From: an uncultured Mycobacterium sp.
Lineage (GTDB): Bacteria > Actinomycetota > Actinomycetes > Mycobacteriales > Mycobacteriaceae
Length of the DNA stretch: 64,000 bases
Direction of reading: 5' to 3'
Assembly: GCA_900078375.1 (NCBI GenBank)
Contig: FLQS01000013.1
Location: 1-64,000 of the forward strand
Part shown: positions 43,242 to 52,212 of the stretch, one piece after another
How the letters are laid out: the number at the start of each line of letters is the position of its first letter
Numbering within the stretch: position 1 is the stretch's first letter
Made by a program: the position numbers and the translations under genes
The notes under the pieces: generated by a model
The model's database searches: none
What the model was told of the DNA's origin: nothing
What the model saw: the letters and a program-made list of their open reading frames with translations, nothing else

Positions 43242-44987
43242 ATGCTCCTGGCGCTGCTGAGACAGTACGTCCGGCCGTACCGGTGGCTGGTCGCAGCGGT
43301 CATGGCGCTGCAGACCATCAGCACGCTGGCGTCTCTCTATCTGCCCACGGTCAACGCCGCGATCATCGATGACGGCGTGGCCAAGGGCGACACGGGGTTG
43401 ATCGCCGAGCTGGGCCTGGTGATGCTGGCGGTGACCGGCCTTCAGGTGGTGTGCGCGGTCGGCGCGGTCTACTTCGGCTCGCGAACCGGTATGGGTTTCG
43501 GGCGCGATCTGCGCTCGGCGATGTTCCATCACGTCACCACGTTCTCCGAGCAGGAGACTGCCCGGTTTGGGGCGCCGTCGTTGCTGACCCGGACCACCAA
43601 CGACGTCCAGCAGATCCAGGTGCTGATCCAGATGACGACCACCATCCTGGTGACGGCGCCGATCATGTGCGTCGGCGGCATCATCATGGCGATCCACCAG
43701 GACGCCGGGTTGTCCTGGCTTCTGTTGGTCAGTGTTCCGGTGCTGGCATTGTCCAATTATTGGATCGTCTCGCGCATGCTGCCGATCTTCCGGAGCATGC
43801 AACGGCTCATCGACGGCATCAATCGGGTGATGCGCGAACAGCTCTCCGGCATCCGGGTGATCCGTGCCTTCGCCAGGGAGCCCTTCGAACAGGACCGGTT
43901 CGCCGTCGCCAATGCGGCGGTCTCCAACACCGCATTGGCCGCCGGCCGCTGGCAGGCGCTGATGCTGCCGGTCACCACGTTGACCATCAACATCTCCAGC
44001 GTCGCCCTGATCTGGTTCGGCGGCCTGCGCATCGACACCGGGCATATGCAGGTCGGCTCGCTGATCGCCTTCCTGTCCTACTTCATGCAGATCCTGATGG
44101 CCGTGTTGATGGCCACCCTGATCCTGGTGATGCTGCCCCGCGCCTCGGTGTGTGCCGAACGGATCACCGAGGTGCTGGGCACCCAAACCGCGATCAGCAG
44201 CCCGGCCTCGCCGCGACGCCCCGACGGCGCCATCCGGGGCGCGGTCGCCCTCGAGAACGCGACGTTCCGGTACCCCGGCGCGGAGCGCCCTGTCCTGGAG
44301 GATATTTCGCTCACCGCACGGCCGGGCACGACGACGGCGATCGTCGGCAGCACCGGCTCCGGCAAGTCGACGCTGGTGGCGCTGATCTGCCGGCTCTACG
44401 ACGTCACCGACGGCGCCGTCCGCGTCGACGGCATCGACGTGCGTGACTATGACACCGAAACCCTCTGGTCGACACTCGGTTTGGTACCGCAGCGGGGCTA
44501 TCTGTTCTCCGGCACCGTCGCCGACAACCTGCGCTACGGCAAGGCGGACGCGACCGAGGACGAGATGTGGTCGGCGCTGCGGGTGGCGGCCGCCGAGGAC
44601 TTCGTACGCGCCCATCCCGACGCACTCGACATGCGGGTGGCCCAGGGCGGCATCAATTTCTCCGGCGGTCAGCGTCAGCGACTGGCGATCGCGCGTGCGG
44701 TGATCCGGCAGCCCGCGATCTATCTGTTCGACGACGCGTTCTCGGCCCTGGACGTCCACACCGACGCCCGCGTGCGCGCGGCGCTTCGCGAGGTGTCCGC
44801 GGATGCCACGGTGATCATTGTCTCCCAACGTATCTCGACCGTCGCCCACGCCGACAACATCGTCGTCATCGACGGGGGCCGGGTAGTCGGCGCGGGCACC
44901 CATGACACGCTGCTGGCCGAGTGCGCGACGTATGCGGAGTTCGCCGATTCCCAGTCGGTGGGTGCCGGGGTCGGGGGCGGGCAATGA
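43242..44987 (+). CDS. Heterodimeric ABC exporter, first subunit (Rv1273c-like)
   Basis: 581-residue half transporter: six helices (about 10-290) and an ATPase domain with [23 protein letters not shown] and Walker [13 protein letters not shown]. The base after Walker B is Asp instead of Glu, the mark of the degenerate site in heterodimeric exporters, so it should pair with the next gene product. ATG 43242 is preferred to GTG 43224 because homologues begin [12 protein letters not shown] overlap with the partner gene. A lipid or drug cargo is likely; the M. tuberculosis pair has been linked to fatty acids. Confidence 0.88.
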   Translation: MLLALLRQYVRPYRWLVAAVMALQTISTLASLYLPTVNAAIIDDGVAKGDTGLIAELGLVMLAVTGLQVVCAVGAVYFGSRTGMGFGRDLRSAMFHHVTTFSEQETARFGAPSLLTRTTNDVQQIQVLIQMTTTILVTAPIMCVGGIIMAIHQDAGLSWLLLVSVPVLALSNYWIVSRMLPIFRSMQRLIDGINRVMREQLSGIRVIRAFAREPFEQDRFAVANAAVSNTALAAGRWQALMLPVTTLTINISSVALIWFGGLRIDTGHMQVGSLIAFLSYFMQILMAVLMATLILVMLPRASVCAERITEVLGTQTAISSPASPRRPDGAIRGAVALENATFRYPGAERPVLEDISLTARPGTTTAIVGSTGSGKSTLVALICRLYDVTDGAVRVDGIDVRDYDTETLWSTLGLVPQRGYLFSGTVADNLRYGKADATEDEMWSALRVAAAEDFVRAHPDALDMRVAQGGINFSGGQRQRLAIARAVIRQPAIYLFDDAFSALDVHTDARVRAALREVSADATVIIVSQRISTVAHADNIVVIDGGRVVGAGTHDTLLAECATYAEFADSQSVGAGVGGGQ

Positions 44988-46891
44988 CCGGGCCGACATT
45001 CCGCGGCGGCGGGATGCGCGCGATGACCCAGGATCCTCGGCAGGCCCGCTCGCGTGACTTCAAGGGGTCGGCGCTGCGGCTGGTTCGGCGACTGATCCCG
45101 CAGCGGTGGCCGACTGCTGCGGTGATCGCGTTGTCGATCGGCGGAATCACGATCGGTGTCATCGGCCCTCGCATCCTCGGGCACGCCACCGATCTGCTGT
45201 TCAACGGCATCATCGGCCGGCAGCTGCCTGCCGGCATCACCAAGGACCAGGCCGTCGCGGCGGCCCGGGCCCGCGGCGACAACACCTTCGCCGACTTGCT
45301 GTCCGGAACCAACGTGGTGCCCGGCCGCGGTGTCGACTTCACCGCTGTGGGCCATACGCTGTTGCTGGCATTGGGACTGTATATTGTTGCCGCGCTGCTG
45401 ATCTGGGCGCAGGCTCGGCTGCTCAACGTGATTGTGCAGCGTACGATCACGGCGCTGCGCGCCGATGTCGAGGACAAGGTCCACCGACTGCCGCTGTCCT
45501 ACTTCGACTCCCGGCAGCGCGGGGAGTTATTGAGCCGGGTCACCAACGATGTCGACAACATCCAGTCCTCGGTGTCGTTGACGATCAGTCAGCTGCTGAC
45601 CTCGGTGCTGACGGTCGTCGCGGTGCTGGCGATGATGCTGAGCATCTCGCCGCTGCTGGCGTTGATCACCGTCGTGACGGTTCCGTTGTCGCTGTGGGTG
45701 ACCCGGGTGATCGCGCGCCGTTCGCAGCGGATGTTCATCGCCCAGTGGACCAATACCGGCCGCCTCAACGCACACATCGAAGAGACCTATAGCGGATTCA
45801 CCGTCGTCAAGACATTTGGCCACCGTGCCGCCGCCCAGGAGAAGTTCAGCGACTTCAACGACGACGTCTACCACGCGAGTTTCGGCGCGCAGTTCTTCTC
45901 CGGCCTGGTGTCACCGGCGACGACGTTCATCGGGAACCTCAGCTATGTGGCGGTGGCGGTGGTCGGCGGCTATCAGGTCGCGACCGGCCAGATCACGCTG
46001 GGCAGCATCCAGGCCTTCATCCAATATGTCCGCCAGTTCAACCAGCCACTGACCCAGGTCGCCGGGATGTACAACACCTTGCAGTCTGGTGTGGCCAGCG
46101 CCGAGCGGGTTTTCGACTTCCTCGACGAACCCGAGGAATCGCCCGATGCACCCGCCGCGCTGCCGAGCACCGCACGCGGGCGGGTCGAGTTCCAGAATGT
46201 GTCGTTCAGTTATGTGCCCGGGACTCCGGTTATCGAGGACCTGTCGCTGGTTGCCGAACCGGGCAGCACGGTGGCCATCGTCGGACCGACCGGCGCGGGC
46301 AAGACCACCCTGGTCAATCTGCTGATGCGGTTCTACGACGTCGACGCCGGACGGATCCTGCTCGACGGCACCGACATCACACACGTCAGCCGGGATTCGC
46401 TGCGCTCCCGGATCGGCATGGTGCTGCAGGACACCTGGCTGTTCGGCGGCACCATCGCCGAGAACATCGCCTACGGCAAGCCCGGCGCCAGCGAGGACGA
46501 GGTGATCGACGCCGCGCGGGCGGCTTACGTGGACCGGTTCGTGCACACGCTGCCTTACGGCTACCAGACCCGGGTCAGCGACGACGGCGGCAATATCAGC
46601 GCCGGCGAGAAGCAGCTGATCACCATCGCCCGGGCGTTCCTGGCCCGTCCACAGCTCCTGATCCTCGACGAGGCCACCAGTTCGGTGGACACCCGCACCG
46701 AACTACTGATCCAGCACGCCATGACCGAATTGCGGCGGGAGCGAACCAGTTTCATCATCGCCCATCGGCTGTCGACCATCCGCGACGCGGACAACATCCT
46801 GGTGATCCAGGCCGGCCGGATCGTCGAGTCGGGCAGTCACGCCGAGCTGCTCGCGCGCCGCGGCGCCTACTACGCGATGACGCAAGCCTAG
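44984..46891 (+). CDS. Heterodimeric ABC exporter, second subunit (Rv1272c-like)
   Basis: 635-residue half transporter with a longer N-terminus and an extra periplasmic segment between TM1 and TM2 (about 75-110). ATPase motifs: GPTGAGKTT, degenerate signature [15 protein letters not shown], Walker [17 protein letters not shown] with a normal catalytic Glu. Thus this subunit has the active base and the partner the canonical LSGGQ, giving one complete site per dimer. Translationally coupled to the first subunit. Confidence 0.88.
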   Translation: MTGPTFRGGGMRAMTQDPRQARSRDFKGSALRLVRRLIPQRWPTAAVIALSIGGITIGVIGPRILGHATDLLFNGIIGRQLPAGITKDQAVAAARARGDNTFADLLSGTNVVPGRGVDFTAVGHTLLLALGLYIVAALLIWAQARLLNVIVQRTITALRADVEDKVHRLPLSYFDSRQRGELLSRVTNDVDNIQSSVSLTISQLLTSVLTVVAVLAMMLSISPLLALITVVTVPLSLWVTRVIARRSQRMFIAQWTNTGRLNAHIEETYSGFTVVKTFGHRAAAQEKFSDFNDDVYHASFGAQFFSGLVSPATTFIGNLSYVAVAVVGGYQVATGQITLGSIQAFIQYVRQFNQPLTQVAGMYNTLQSGVASAERVFDFLDEPEESPDAPAALPSTARGRVEFQNVSFSYVPGTPVIEDLSLVAEPGSTVAIVGPTGAGKTTLVNLLMRFYDVDAGRILLDGTDITHVSRDSLRSRIGMVLQDTWLFGGTIAENIAYGKPGASEDEVIDAARAAYVDRFVHTLPYGYQTRVSDDGGNISAGEKQLITIARAFLARPQLLILDEATSSVDTRTELLIQHAMTELRRERTSFIIAHRLSTIRDADNILVIQAGRIVESGSHAELLARRGAYYAMTQA

Positions 46892-47006
46892 CGCCCCACG
46901 CGCAGAATTTCGCATAAGTCAGCAGTTTCAGCAAACGTGCGATACGCTCCCCTCCAGATGGTTGCGACATCGCGACCTGTGTATATGACGCGAAAGGCAT
47001 TTAGAA

Positions 47007-48173
47007 ATGCCAATGCTGCAAGCCTGCGTGGCGGGGATGGCAACAAGTGTGCTGGCGGCAGGAGTGATTACCGCAAACTCTGATGTGGCTCGAGAGCCGA
47101 GCGTTCCGACAGCGCCGAGTATCGAGTTGACCGCTTCCACGATCCCGCTCATCGATTTCACTGGAAAGCTCGGTCCGCTGACGGTCACGCGAAAGCTCAC
47201 CGCGGGATTCAACATTCCACCCAACCTGCTGGCAGGCCTGGAGGGTCAGGCGGACACCGCGTGGACCGCTCCGATCGGCCCCACCGGTGAGGTGAAGAAC
47301 AGCCTCCTTCTGCCCATCACCTTGGCGACCACGGCTCCGATCGTGGATCTCGGGTTCGAACCGGACTGGAAGAGTGCGGTCATGGTCTCGCCGCTCGGTG
47401 CGGCCGGTCCGACCATCGACCTCGCCCCCGAACTCAAGTCGAAGACTCACCTCATCCAATATCGGGGCGGCCCCGACGGATACGGCTTCGGCGTCAATGG
47501 CACACTGCTCGAGGCTGGCCTGCAGGGCGGTGCCACCTCGCCAGCGACAATGATCGGCGGCAGCGCCATCATCGGCGAATACAAGGCCCAGTTGTCGGTG
47601 ATTCCCTTCTCCGGACTGAAAGCTGCTCTCAGCTTCTCGCCCTATTCAGGGGGCGGTGGCGCGTCAATTCAGCTGGGCACGACGAAGATCGGTACGACAC
47701 TACCCAGCGGGCAGTTGAAGTTCGACAGCCAGCTGTGCCTGGGCTCGGCCGCAGCCTCGTGCGGCGGTGTGATTGCACAGGTCTCGTTGTCGGCCATGCT
47801 CGGCGGCACCCTCATCGCGATCAACAGCACCGACGTCATCAGCTACGACTTCCCCGATTCGCTGAAGATCGAACTGAAGGCCGGCTCGCTGGCGATAACG
47901 GGCAATATCGGCGGCACCGTGAAGGTCGGACAGGCGACGGTGGGCGGCGTCATCCCGATCAACATCCACATCCCGCCCGCGCCTCCGGTGGTGTCAGTCA
48001 GCGCTGTGCGGAAGTCGCAGACCGCCGCGGCGCAAGACTCGGTGAAGTCGGCGCCGGTCAGGTCGAAAGCGACGTCGCGAAAGTCGGCGACTGACGGCGG
48101 AACCGAGTCGGCCAAGAGCCCCAAGCCCGCTGCCAAGCACGGCGCCGGGTCCAACCGCCCAGCCCGGGACTGA
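47007..48173 (+). CDS. Secreted mycobacterial protein of unknown function
   Basis: 388 residues, no family recognised. N-terminal MLQACVAGMATSVLAAGVITANS looks like a signal peptide; the body (40-330) is Gly/Thr/Ile-rich with alternating strands (for example IPLIDFTGKLGPLTVTRKLTAGF), suggestive of a beta-sandwich or beta-barrel; the last 60 residues are Lys/Ser/Ala-rich. GAAAGG lies about 9 nt before the ATG. Its stop codon is inside a large hairpin shared with the convergent PE-PPE gene. Confidence 0.6.
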   Translation: MPMLQACVAGMATSVLAAGVITANSDVAREPSVPTAPSIELTASTIPLIDFTGKLGPLTVTRKLTAGFNIPPNLLAGLEGQADTAWTAPIGPTGEVKNSLLLPITLATTAPIVDLGFEPDWKSAVMVSPLGAAGPTIDLAPELKSKTHLIQYRGGPDGYGFGVNGTLLEAGLQGGATSPATMIGGSAIIGEYKAQLSVIPFSGLKAALSFSPYSGGGGASIQLGTTKIGTTLPSGQLKFDSQLCLGSAAASCGGVIAQVSLSAMLGGTLIAINSTDVISYDFPDSLKIELKAGSLAITGNIGGTVKVGQATVGGVIPINIHIPPAPPVVSVSAVRKSQTAAAQDSVKSAPVRSKATSRKSATDGGTESAKSPKPAAKHGAGSNRPARD

Positions 48174-48219
48174 CAGAGGCCGACGCGGGGCCTCCCCCTA
48201 GCCCCGCGTCGGCCTCTGT
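48173..48219. terminator. Shared hairpin inside the 3' ends of two convergent genes
   Basis: ACAGAGGCCGACGCGGGG and its exact reverse complement (18-bp perfect GC-rich stem) flank an 11-nt loop. The left arm begins within the TGA of the secreted protein gene; the loop and right arm encode the last codons (SQRPTRG) and stop of the PE-PPE gene. It can end both transcripts. Confidence 0.75.
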
Positions 48220-49505
48220 GACCCGCGTCCCGTCTGCCCGCCGGCATTGGACCGCAACTGTTTCCGGTCCTCGTTCGTCACCCGCGCCGGCCGGGATACG
48301 GTCGCAGCATTCACCGCAGAGGTGGCGGGCTCGGCCTTCCGGATCGGCCGCGGCGCAACCGAAGTCGGGCGCGCGCGAACCGCGGCACGCTGCGCGGATC
48401 TGACCGGTGTGGCGGGCGGCGCCGCGGGTGGTGTCTTGACGCCGATATCGCTGAGCGCGGTGCCGATTCCGCTCTGAACCGCCGAGGAAAGATCGAAAGC
48501 CAATGCGGCCGGATCGACGTCAGGGAAGAGCCCGAACTTGGCCGGCGCACCATACGGGATGCTCCGGTCGTAGCCGAGTTCGACGAGAACGCGCAGTGTT
48601 GGCTCAGCGAGGTCGGCCAGCGGCGTCGTGACCATACCCAGGCCGCTCCATCTACCGAACGCGCGAAGCGGTACCACCAACGGAAGTTGTTTGGCGGGAA
48701 GCGTGATGTAGACGGTGTCGCCGTAAGTCTGCTGATTGCCCAGAGACTCACTGGCATCATCTAATTCTTGTTCGGTGTACTCGATCGGTCCGGTGATATA
48801 GCTGCTGTGAATGGCCGCACCGGCAATAAGATTCAGGACCGCGAAGACGTTCAACGGATAACGCGGGAAGTCGGCGATCCCGTCGTATTGGCAGGCGATG
48901 TCGATCGTTTTGATGCCGGTATCTGTCGGTGTGGCACCACTGCCGGTGAGTTCAATGAACGGAATGGTGAAGGGCGCAATCCGTTCCAACAATCCGCCAT
49001 TGGGCCGGTTCGGATTTGCGACAAGGACGAAGACCAGCCGCTTCTTCTGTACGTCCAGCAGACCCGACAGGCGGTCCTTCTCCAACGTCAAGATGGTCGA
49101 GCTCTGCGAGTCACCGAAGGCCACGATGGGATCGGACCCATCGGCGAGTTCGCGCAGCAGCGCGTCATCGACAATGTTCAGGCCCTCCGAGATCGACTGA
49201 TTGATCGTCATGTCGCGCCAGCCGGACAGCGGCCAGAATTGTTCTGGGGTCGTGACGGGTACAACGGTGCATGGCCTCAACCCGCACAGCGTCGTCGGCT
49301 TGACGAAGAACTCCATGGCGCCGTGGATGTACTTCGGTTGGGCCGAGTCGGGTATGAATGTCGTTCCGATGACGATCGCTGTCGCCGCCCGCGACGGTGG
49401 CACGGCCACTAGGCCCGTCACTCCGAGCGCGGCCGCAACGAAAGCGGCGAACACTGCCGAAGTCGTCCTGCGCGCGCGGTTTGCGCGGTTGCGAATACTG
49501 ACCAT
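48198..49505 (-). CDS. Secreted PE-PPE domain serine hydrolase
   Basis: 435-residue exported protein. Signal peptide MVSIRNRANRARR...AALGVTGLVAVPPSRA, then a PE-PPE alpha/beta-hydrolase domain (about 35-290): IVIGTTFIPDSAQPKYIHGA, the nucleophile motif GDSQSS (GxSxS), and later ACQYDGIADFP with the likely Asp. There is no PE or PPE leader, so export is by Sec. C-terminal 90 residues are Ala/Pro/Arg-rich. Members act as esterases or lipases, and one as trehalose-acylating Chp-type enzyme, so lipid remodelling in the envelope is likely. ATG 49505 chosen at the signal peptide start. Confidence 0.8.
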   Translation of the reverse strand: MVSIRNRANRARRTTSAVFAAFVAAALGVTGLVAVPPSRAATAIVIGTTFIPDSAQPKYIHGAMEFFVKPTTLCGLRPCTVVPVTTPEQFWPLSGWRDMTINQSISEGLNIVDDALLRELADGSDPIVAFGDSQSSTILTLEKDRLSGLLDVQKKRLVFVLVANPNRPNGGLLERIAPFTIPFIELTGSGATPTDTGIKTIDIACQYDGIADFPRYPLNVFAVLNLIAGAAIHSSYITGPIEYTEQELDDASESLGNQQTYGDTVYITLPAKQLPLVVPLRAFGRWSGLGMVTTPLADLAEPTLRVLVELGYDRSIPYGAPAKFGLFPDVDPAALAFDLSSAVQSGIGTALSDIGVKTPPAAPPATPVRSAQRAAVRARPTSVAPRPIRKAEPATSAVNAATVSRPARVTNEDRKQLRSNAGGQTGRGSQRPTRG

Positions 49506-49586
49506 GTCAGCCCCTCCCCCGAAGCAGCTCTTCGACAAGCTAGCGCGTAGGGAGGCGCAGAGTGAACACTTGTATACTAAGAATTT

Positions 49587-49604
49587 CCTGAGAGTTTTCT
49601 TGAG
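49587..49604 (-). promoter_or_regulatory. CTCAAG/CTCAGG box upstream of the PE-PPE gene
   Basis: Minus strand CTCAAG and CTCAGG, 12 bp apart, about 82 nt before the ATG and just before a TAGTAT hexamer. A looser version of the boxes at 20.0 and 21.4 kb. Confidence 0.35.
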
Positions 49605-49719
49605 CGTCTATGTGCAGCAAGCAGTTTCGCTCCTACTCAGCAATGCAAGCGAACACTTGTCAGTTACGGTTACCGATCTATTAACGAGCCGGTCAAAATA
49701 GGTTTTGCTGGACTCGCAG

Positions 49720-49739
49720 CGAAAGGGCAAAGCCCTTCG
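49720..49739. terminator. Hairpin after the Rv1265-like gene
   Basis: CGAA-A-GGGC-AAA-GCCC-TTCG, an 8-bp stem with one bulged A and a 3-nt loop, 14 nt past the stop of the leftward gene at 49753. Confidence 0.55.
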
Positions 49740-49752
49740 TCGCGAACGGGTG

Positions 49753-50328
49753 CTACAGCCCCGGCCCCTCGGCACGCAGGTCGTCCACCTCGGCCATCGC
49801 CGAACGCAGCTTGGCCAGCCACTCCTCGGCATGCTCACCGACCAGTCGCACACTCCACGCGAGTGCGTCCGATCGCGACCGGGCCACGCCCGCGTCGACC
49901 AAGGTGTCAAGCACCTGACGTTCAGGTTGCTTGAGACGGGTCATCACCGGAACGGCGATGTGAGTGAACAGGATTCGCTCGAAGCCATCGGAACCCAGCG
50001 CTCCGACTTCTATGCCCCAGGACACCTTGCGGCCGTACTTGTCCTGGGCCTCCTCGGCGATCCGGATGCGCTCAGAACGGGTGTCTTCGCGGAACCGTGA
50101 TGCCCGCCCGGATGCGCGTGCTTCGCTGTCCGGTCTGTCGCCCGCCTCGGGCAGCCGTCCGATGACGGTGATCTCCTCGCGATCGACGATCACTGTGGGG
50201 TCGCCGGCGAACCATTCCTCCGGGAGCCGACCGGCGAACCACTCGCCGGCATCAGTGGCGTCGGGTTGGTCGGCCTGTTGCCACCCGCCGGGCCGACCGG
50301 GCCGACGGTGTGTGTGCTGATGCTTCAT
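49753..50328 (-). CDS. Conserved mycobacterial protein (possibly Rv1265-like)
   Basis: 191-residue soluble protein with no assigned function. The first 45 residues are polar; the middle (PTVIVDREEITVIGRLPEAG) looks beta-structured; the C-terminus (PERQVLDTLVDAGVARSRSDALAWSVRLVGEHAEEW) resembles a ribbon-helix-helix-like helical unit. By position and strand it matches Rv1265 next to the adenylyl cyclase Rv1264, a gene linked to cAMP responses, but I could not align it. Single-gene unit ended by a hairpin. Confidence 0.65.
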   Translation of the reverse strand: MKHQHTHRRPGRPGGWQQADQPDATDAGEWFAGRLPEEWFAGDPTVIVDREEITVIGRLPEAGDRPDSEARASGRASRFREDTRSERIRIAEEAQDKYGRKVSWGIEVGALGSDGFERILFTHIAVPVMTRLKQPERQVLDTLVDAGVARSRSDALAWSVRLVGEHAEEWLAKLRSAMAEVDDLRAEGPGL

Positions 50329-50438
50329 GAATTACATGATTACATCGTTACAAGACGATCACCAGGCATTCTCTGAGAGCGAACGCCCCTGGCGCGCATG
50401 CACCCCGCGTTGGTGGCGGTGGTGCTGGGGTCCCGACG

Positions 50439-50552
50439 GTGGCCGCCGTCGCATTGGTGTGGTGGCTTCTCGGGCCCGGCACGGCGGTGCTGCTGCTGCT
50501 CGCGGCCGTCCTCTTCAGCGGCTGGTCGATGGTGCGCACGCGCAAGCGCTGA
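50439..50552 (+). CDS. Possible small membrane protein (37 aa)
   Basis: A short frame from GTG 50439 encodes VAAVALVWWLLGPGTAVLLL, then LAAVLFSGWSMVRTRKR, one long hydrophobic helix with a positively charged end, the classic shape of a bacterial micro-membrane protein. It lies in an otherwise empty gap and ends 14 nt before the 3' end of the convergent cyclase gene. No ribosome binding site of quality, so doubtful. Confidence 0.35.
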   Translation: MAAVALVWWLLGPGTAVLLLLAAVLFSGWSMVRTRKR

Positions 50553-50565
50553 AACGACTGTCCGC

Positions 50566-51648
50566 TCAGGGCTTTTCGGCGCGCCGCGCGCGGAACAGCT
50601 TGACGTCGTCCTGGATGCCTTTGAGACGACGTGCCCTGGCGAACGACCAATCGAAGGAACCGTCGTCGCCAATCTTCTCCCAGGCTGCCTCCGAAACGAG
50701 GACCGATCCGGGCCGGGACACCGAGGTGACCCGGCTGGCCAGGTTGACCGGGCTGCCGAACCAGTCGCCAGCGCGGCTCACGGCTGGCCCATAGGACATG
50801 CCCACCCGCAACTGTGGCAGCGCCTCATCGGCCTCGGTCGCCTCGACGAGGGTCAGCATCGCATCGAGCAGCGCCACCGGGTTCGTCGACACCAGCATCA
50901 CCGCGTCGCCGATCGCCTTGATGAACCGCACCGGGGGCACCGCCACATCGCGGGCCGCGTCAGCCAGGCGATTGGCGAGGCGCTCGAGTTGCTCGGGCGG
51001 TACCAGTTCGCCCAGCCGGGCGCCGGGCAAGGGCGCACCGGCCGCCCGTTCGTTGGCGTTGACCGCTTCGGTCTCCATGGTGTGCCGCAGCTGCAGCATG
51101 AGCATATCCTGGATCATCGGCCCCAGCAGGGGTGCGGCGACGTTGACCAACGCCTGCACGCCCTTGGCCATCTCGAGTTCGGTCGTACCTGCGTGTTGCA
51201 TCGTGGAGGCCACACCCGCGTACCGCATCGCCTCCGCCGCATGCGAAAGCCCTTCTGCCAGTATCCGAACCACGCTGAGCAATTGATTCGGATCGATACC
51301 CAGGTCGAGAAACCGCTTGATGTGTACGGCTGTCTCGGCGTCGGGTCGCAGGTATACCGCTGCGTCCGGATCCTCGACCGTCGCCAGTCCGCTGGCGCGC
51401 TGGAACCGCCTCAGCTGACCGATCTCCAGACCGGTCGACTCACTGATCTGCCGGGCCGACAGCCGGGTGCCGTCATCACCCAGTGTGCGTCGCGACGGCA
51501 GCAGCATGGGTGCGAACGACGCCTGGATCTCCTCGACGGTGATGCCCTGCTCCAGCAGCCACGGAATCAACTCGGCCCGCTGGGCTCGGGCATCGCCCGT
51601 CAACCCGTCGAGCAGCCCGGCGGTCTCCGGGTCGACGGCATCGGTCAC
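50566..51648 (-). CDS. Rv1264-type adenylyl cyclase lacking the first metal-binding segment
   Basis: 360-residue class III cyclase homologue with the N-terminal pH-sensing/autoinhibitory domain of Rv1264 (about 10-200: [48 protein letters not shown]). The catalytic domain begins PLPGAR and continues directly with [14 protein letters not shown]. Rv1264 has about 14 more residues here (of the type QVTVAFADLVGFTQ), holding the first metal-binding Asp and the first beta strand. The rest is kept: Lys244 and Asp248 ([11 protein letters not shown]), Asp295 (AGDWFG), Asn302 and Arg306 (VNLASRV). By itself it should be inactive. The frame is intact, so it is not an obvious pseudogene. GTG start with TACGTT 6 nt upstream. 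Confidence 0.85.
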   Translation of the reverse strand: MTDAVDPETAGLLDGLTGDARAQRAELIPWLLEQGITVEEIQASFAPMLLPSRRTLGDDGTRLSARQISESTGLEIGQLRRFQRASGLATVEDPDAAVYLRPDAETAVHIKRFLDLGIDPNQLLSVVRILAEGLSHAAEAMRYAGVASTMQHAGTTELEMAKGVQALVNVAAPLLGPMIQDMLMLQLRHTMETEAVNANERAAGAPLPGARLGELVPPEQLERLANRLADAARDVAVPPVRFIKAIGDAVMLVSTNPVALLDAMLTLVEATEADEALPQLRVGMSYGPAVSRAGDWFGSPVNLASRVTSVSRPGSVLVSEAAWEKIGDDGSFDWSFARARRLKGIQDDVKLFRARRAEKP

Positions 51649-51654
51649 TGTCCC

Positions 51655-51660
51655 AACGTA
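51655..51660 (-). promoter_or_regulatory. -10 box TACGTT, leaderless arrangement
   Basis: Minus strand TACGTT is followed after 6 nt by the GTG of the cyclase gene; no ribosome binding site. Confidence 0.4.
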
Positions 51661-51674
51661 TACCGTTCCTCCTG

Positions 51675-52175
51675 ATGGCACGCTCCCCGCTCTTGGAAGG
51701 GTTGCCGCCGATCGGTTCCCCCGATGCGCGGCTGGTGATCCTCGGTAATATGCCCAGCGTCCTGTCGCTGACATCGGGGCAGTATTACGGAAACCCACGA
51801 AATGCGTTCTGGCGCATCGTCGGCGAGTTGTTCGGGTGCGCAGCCGACGCGCCGTATGAGCAACGGACCTCGATGCTCGACCGCAACGACATCGCCGTCT
51901 GGGATGTGCTCAAGCACTGCAGGCGCAGCGGCAGCCTGGACTCGGCGATCGAGCCGGACAGCATGGTGGCCAACGATTTCGGAAGCTTCTTCGCAGCCCA
52001 CAGAGGAGTCGAACGGGTGTGCTTCAACGGCGCCGCCGCCGAAGCCAACTTCACCAGGCTGGTCAAACTCGAGCTGCCTGCCACCATTCGGCTGCCGTCG
52101 ACCAGCCCGGCGCAGACCATGCGTTACGCCGACAAACTGGCGACCTGGCGCGCAGGGTTGTCCCGCGCTCGATAA
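51675..52175 (+). CDS. DNA-deoxyinosine/uracil glycosylase-family protein
   Basis: 166-residue monofunctional glycosylase of the uracil-DNA glycosylase superfamily, hypoxanthine/deoxyinosine branch. Signatures are [20 protein letters not shown] and [15 protein letters not shown] (about 20-54), [19 protein letters not shown], and the late [16 protein letters not shown] with the SP-S motif. It removes deaminated bases in DNA repair. Divergent from the cyclase gene across 26 bp and 37 nt ahead of the cyclase/AAA gene; not present between Rv1263 and Rv1264 in M. tuberculosis. Confidence 0.82.
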   Translation: MARSPLLEGLPPIGSPDARLVILGNMPSVLSLTSGQYYGNPRNAFWRIVGELFGCAADAPYEQRTSMLDRNDIAVWDVLKHCRRSGSLDSAIEPDSMVANDFGSFFAAHRGVERVCFNGAAAEANFTRLVKLELPATIRLPSTSPAQTMRYADKLATWRAGLSRAR

Positions 52176-52200
52176 GCCTTCGCCGCAGGCCAAGGCCGCT

Positions 52201-52206
52201 TATTCT
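52201..52206 (+). promoter_or_regulatory. -10 box TATTCT, leaderless arrangement
   Basis: TATTCT is followed after 6 nt by the GTG at 52213 of the cyclase/AAA gene; no Shine-Dalgarno. Confidence 0.5.
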
Positions 52207-52212
52207 CATCGG

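Noticed and set aside
42510..44999. Very long open frames antisense to real genes (for example across the ABC exporter, the MFS gene at 9-10 kb, oppA and 59.8-62.3 kb)
   Set aside because: They are Arg/Gly/His/Asp-rich, have no family resemblance and lie opposite genes with clear domains; such frames are expected at this GC content.
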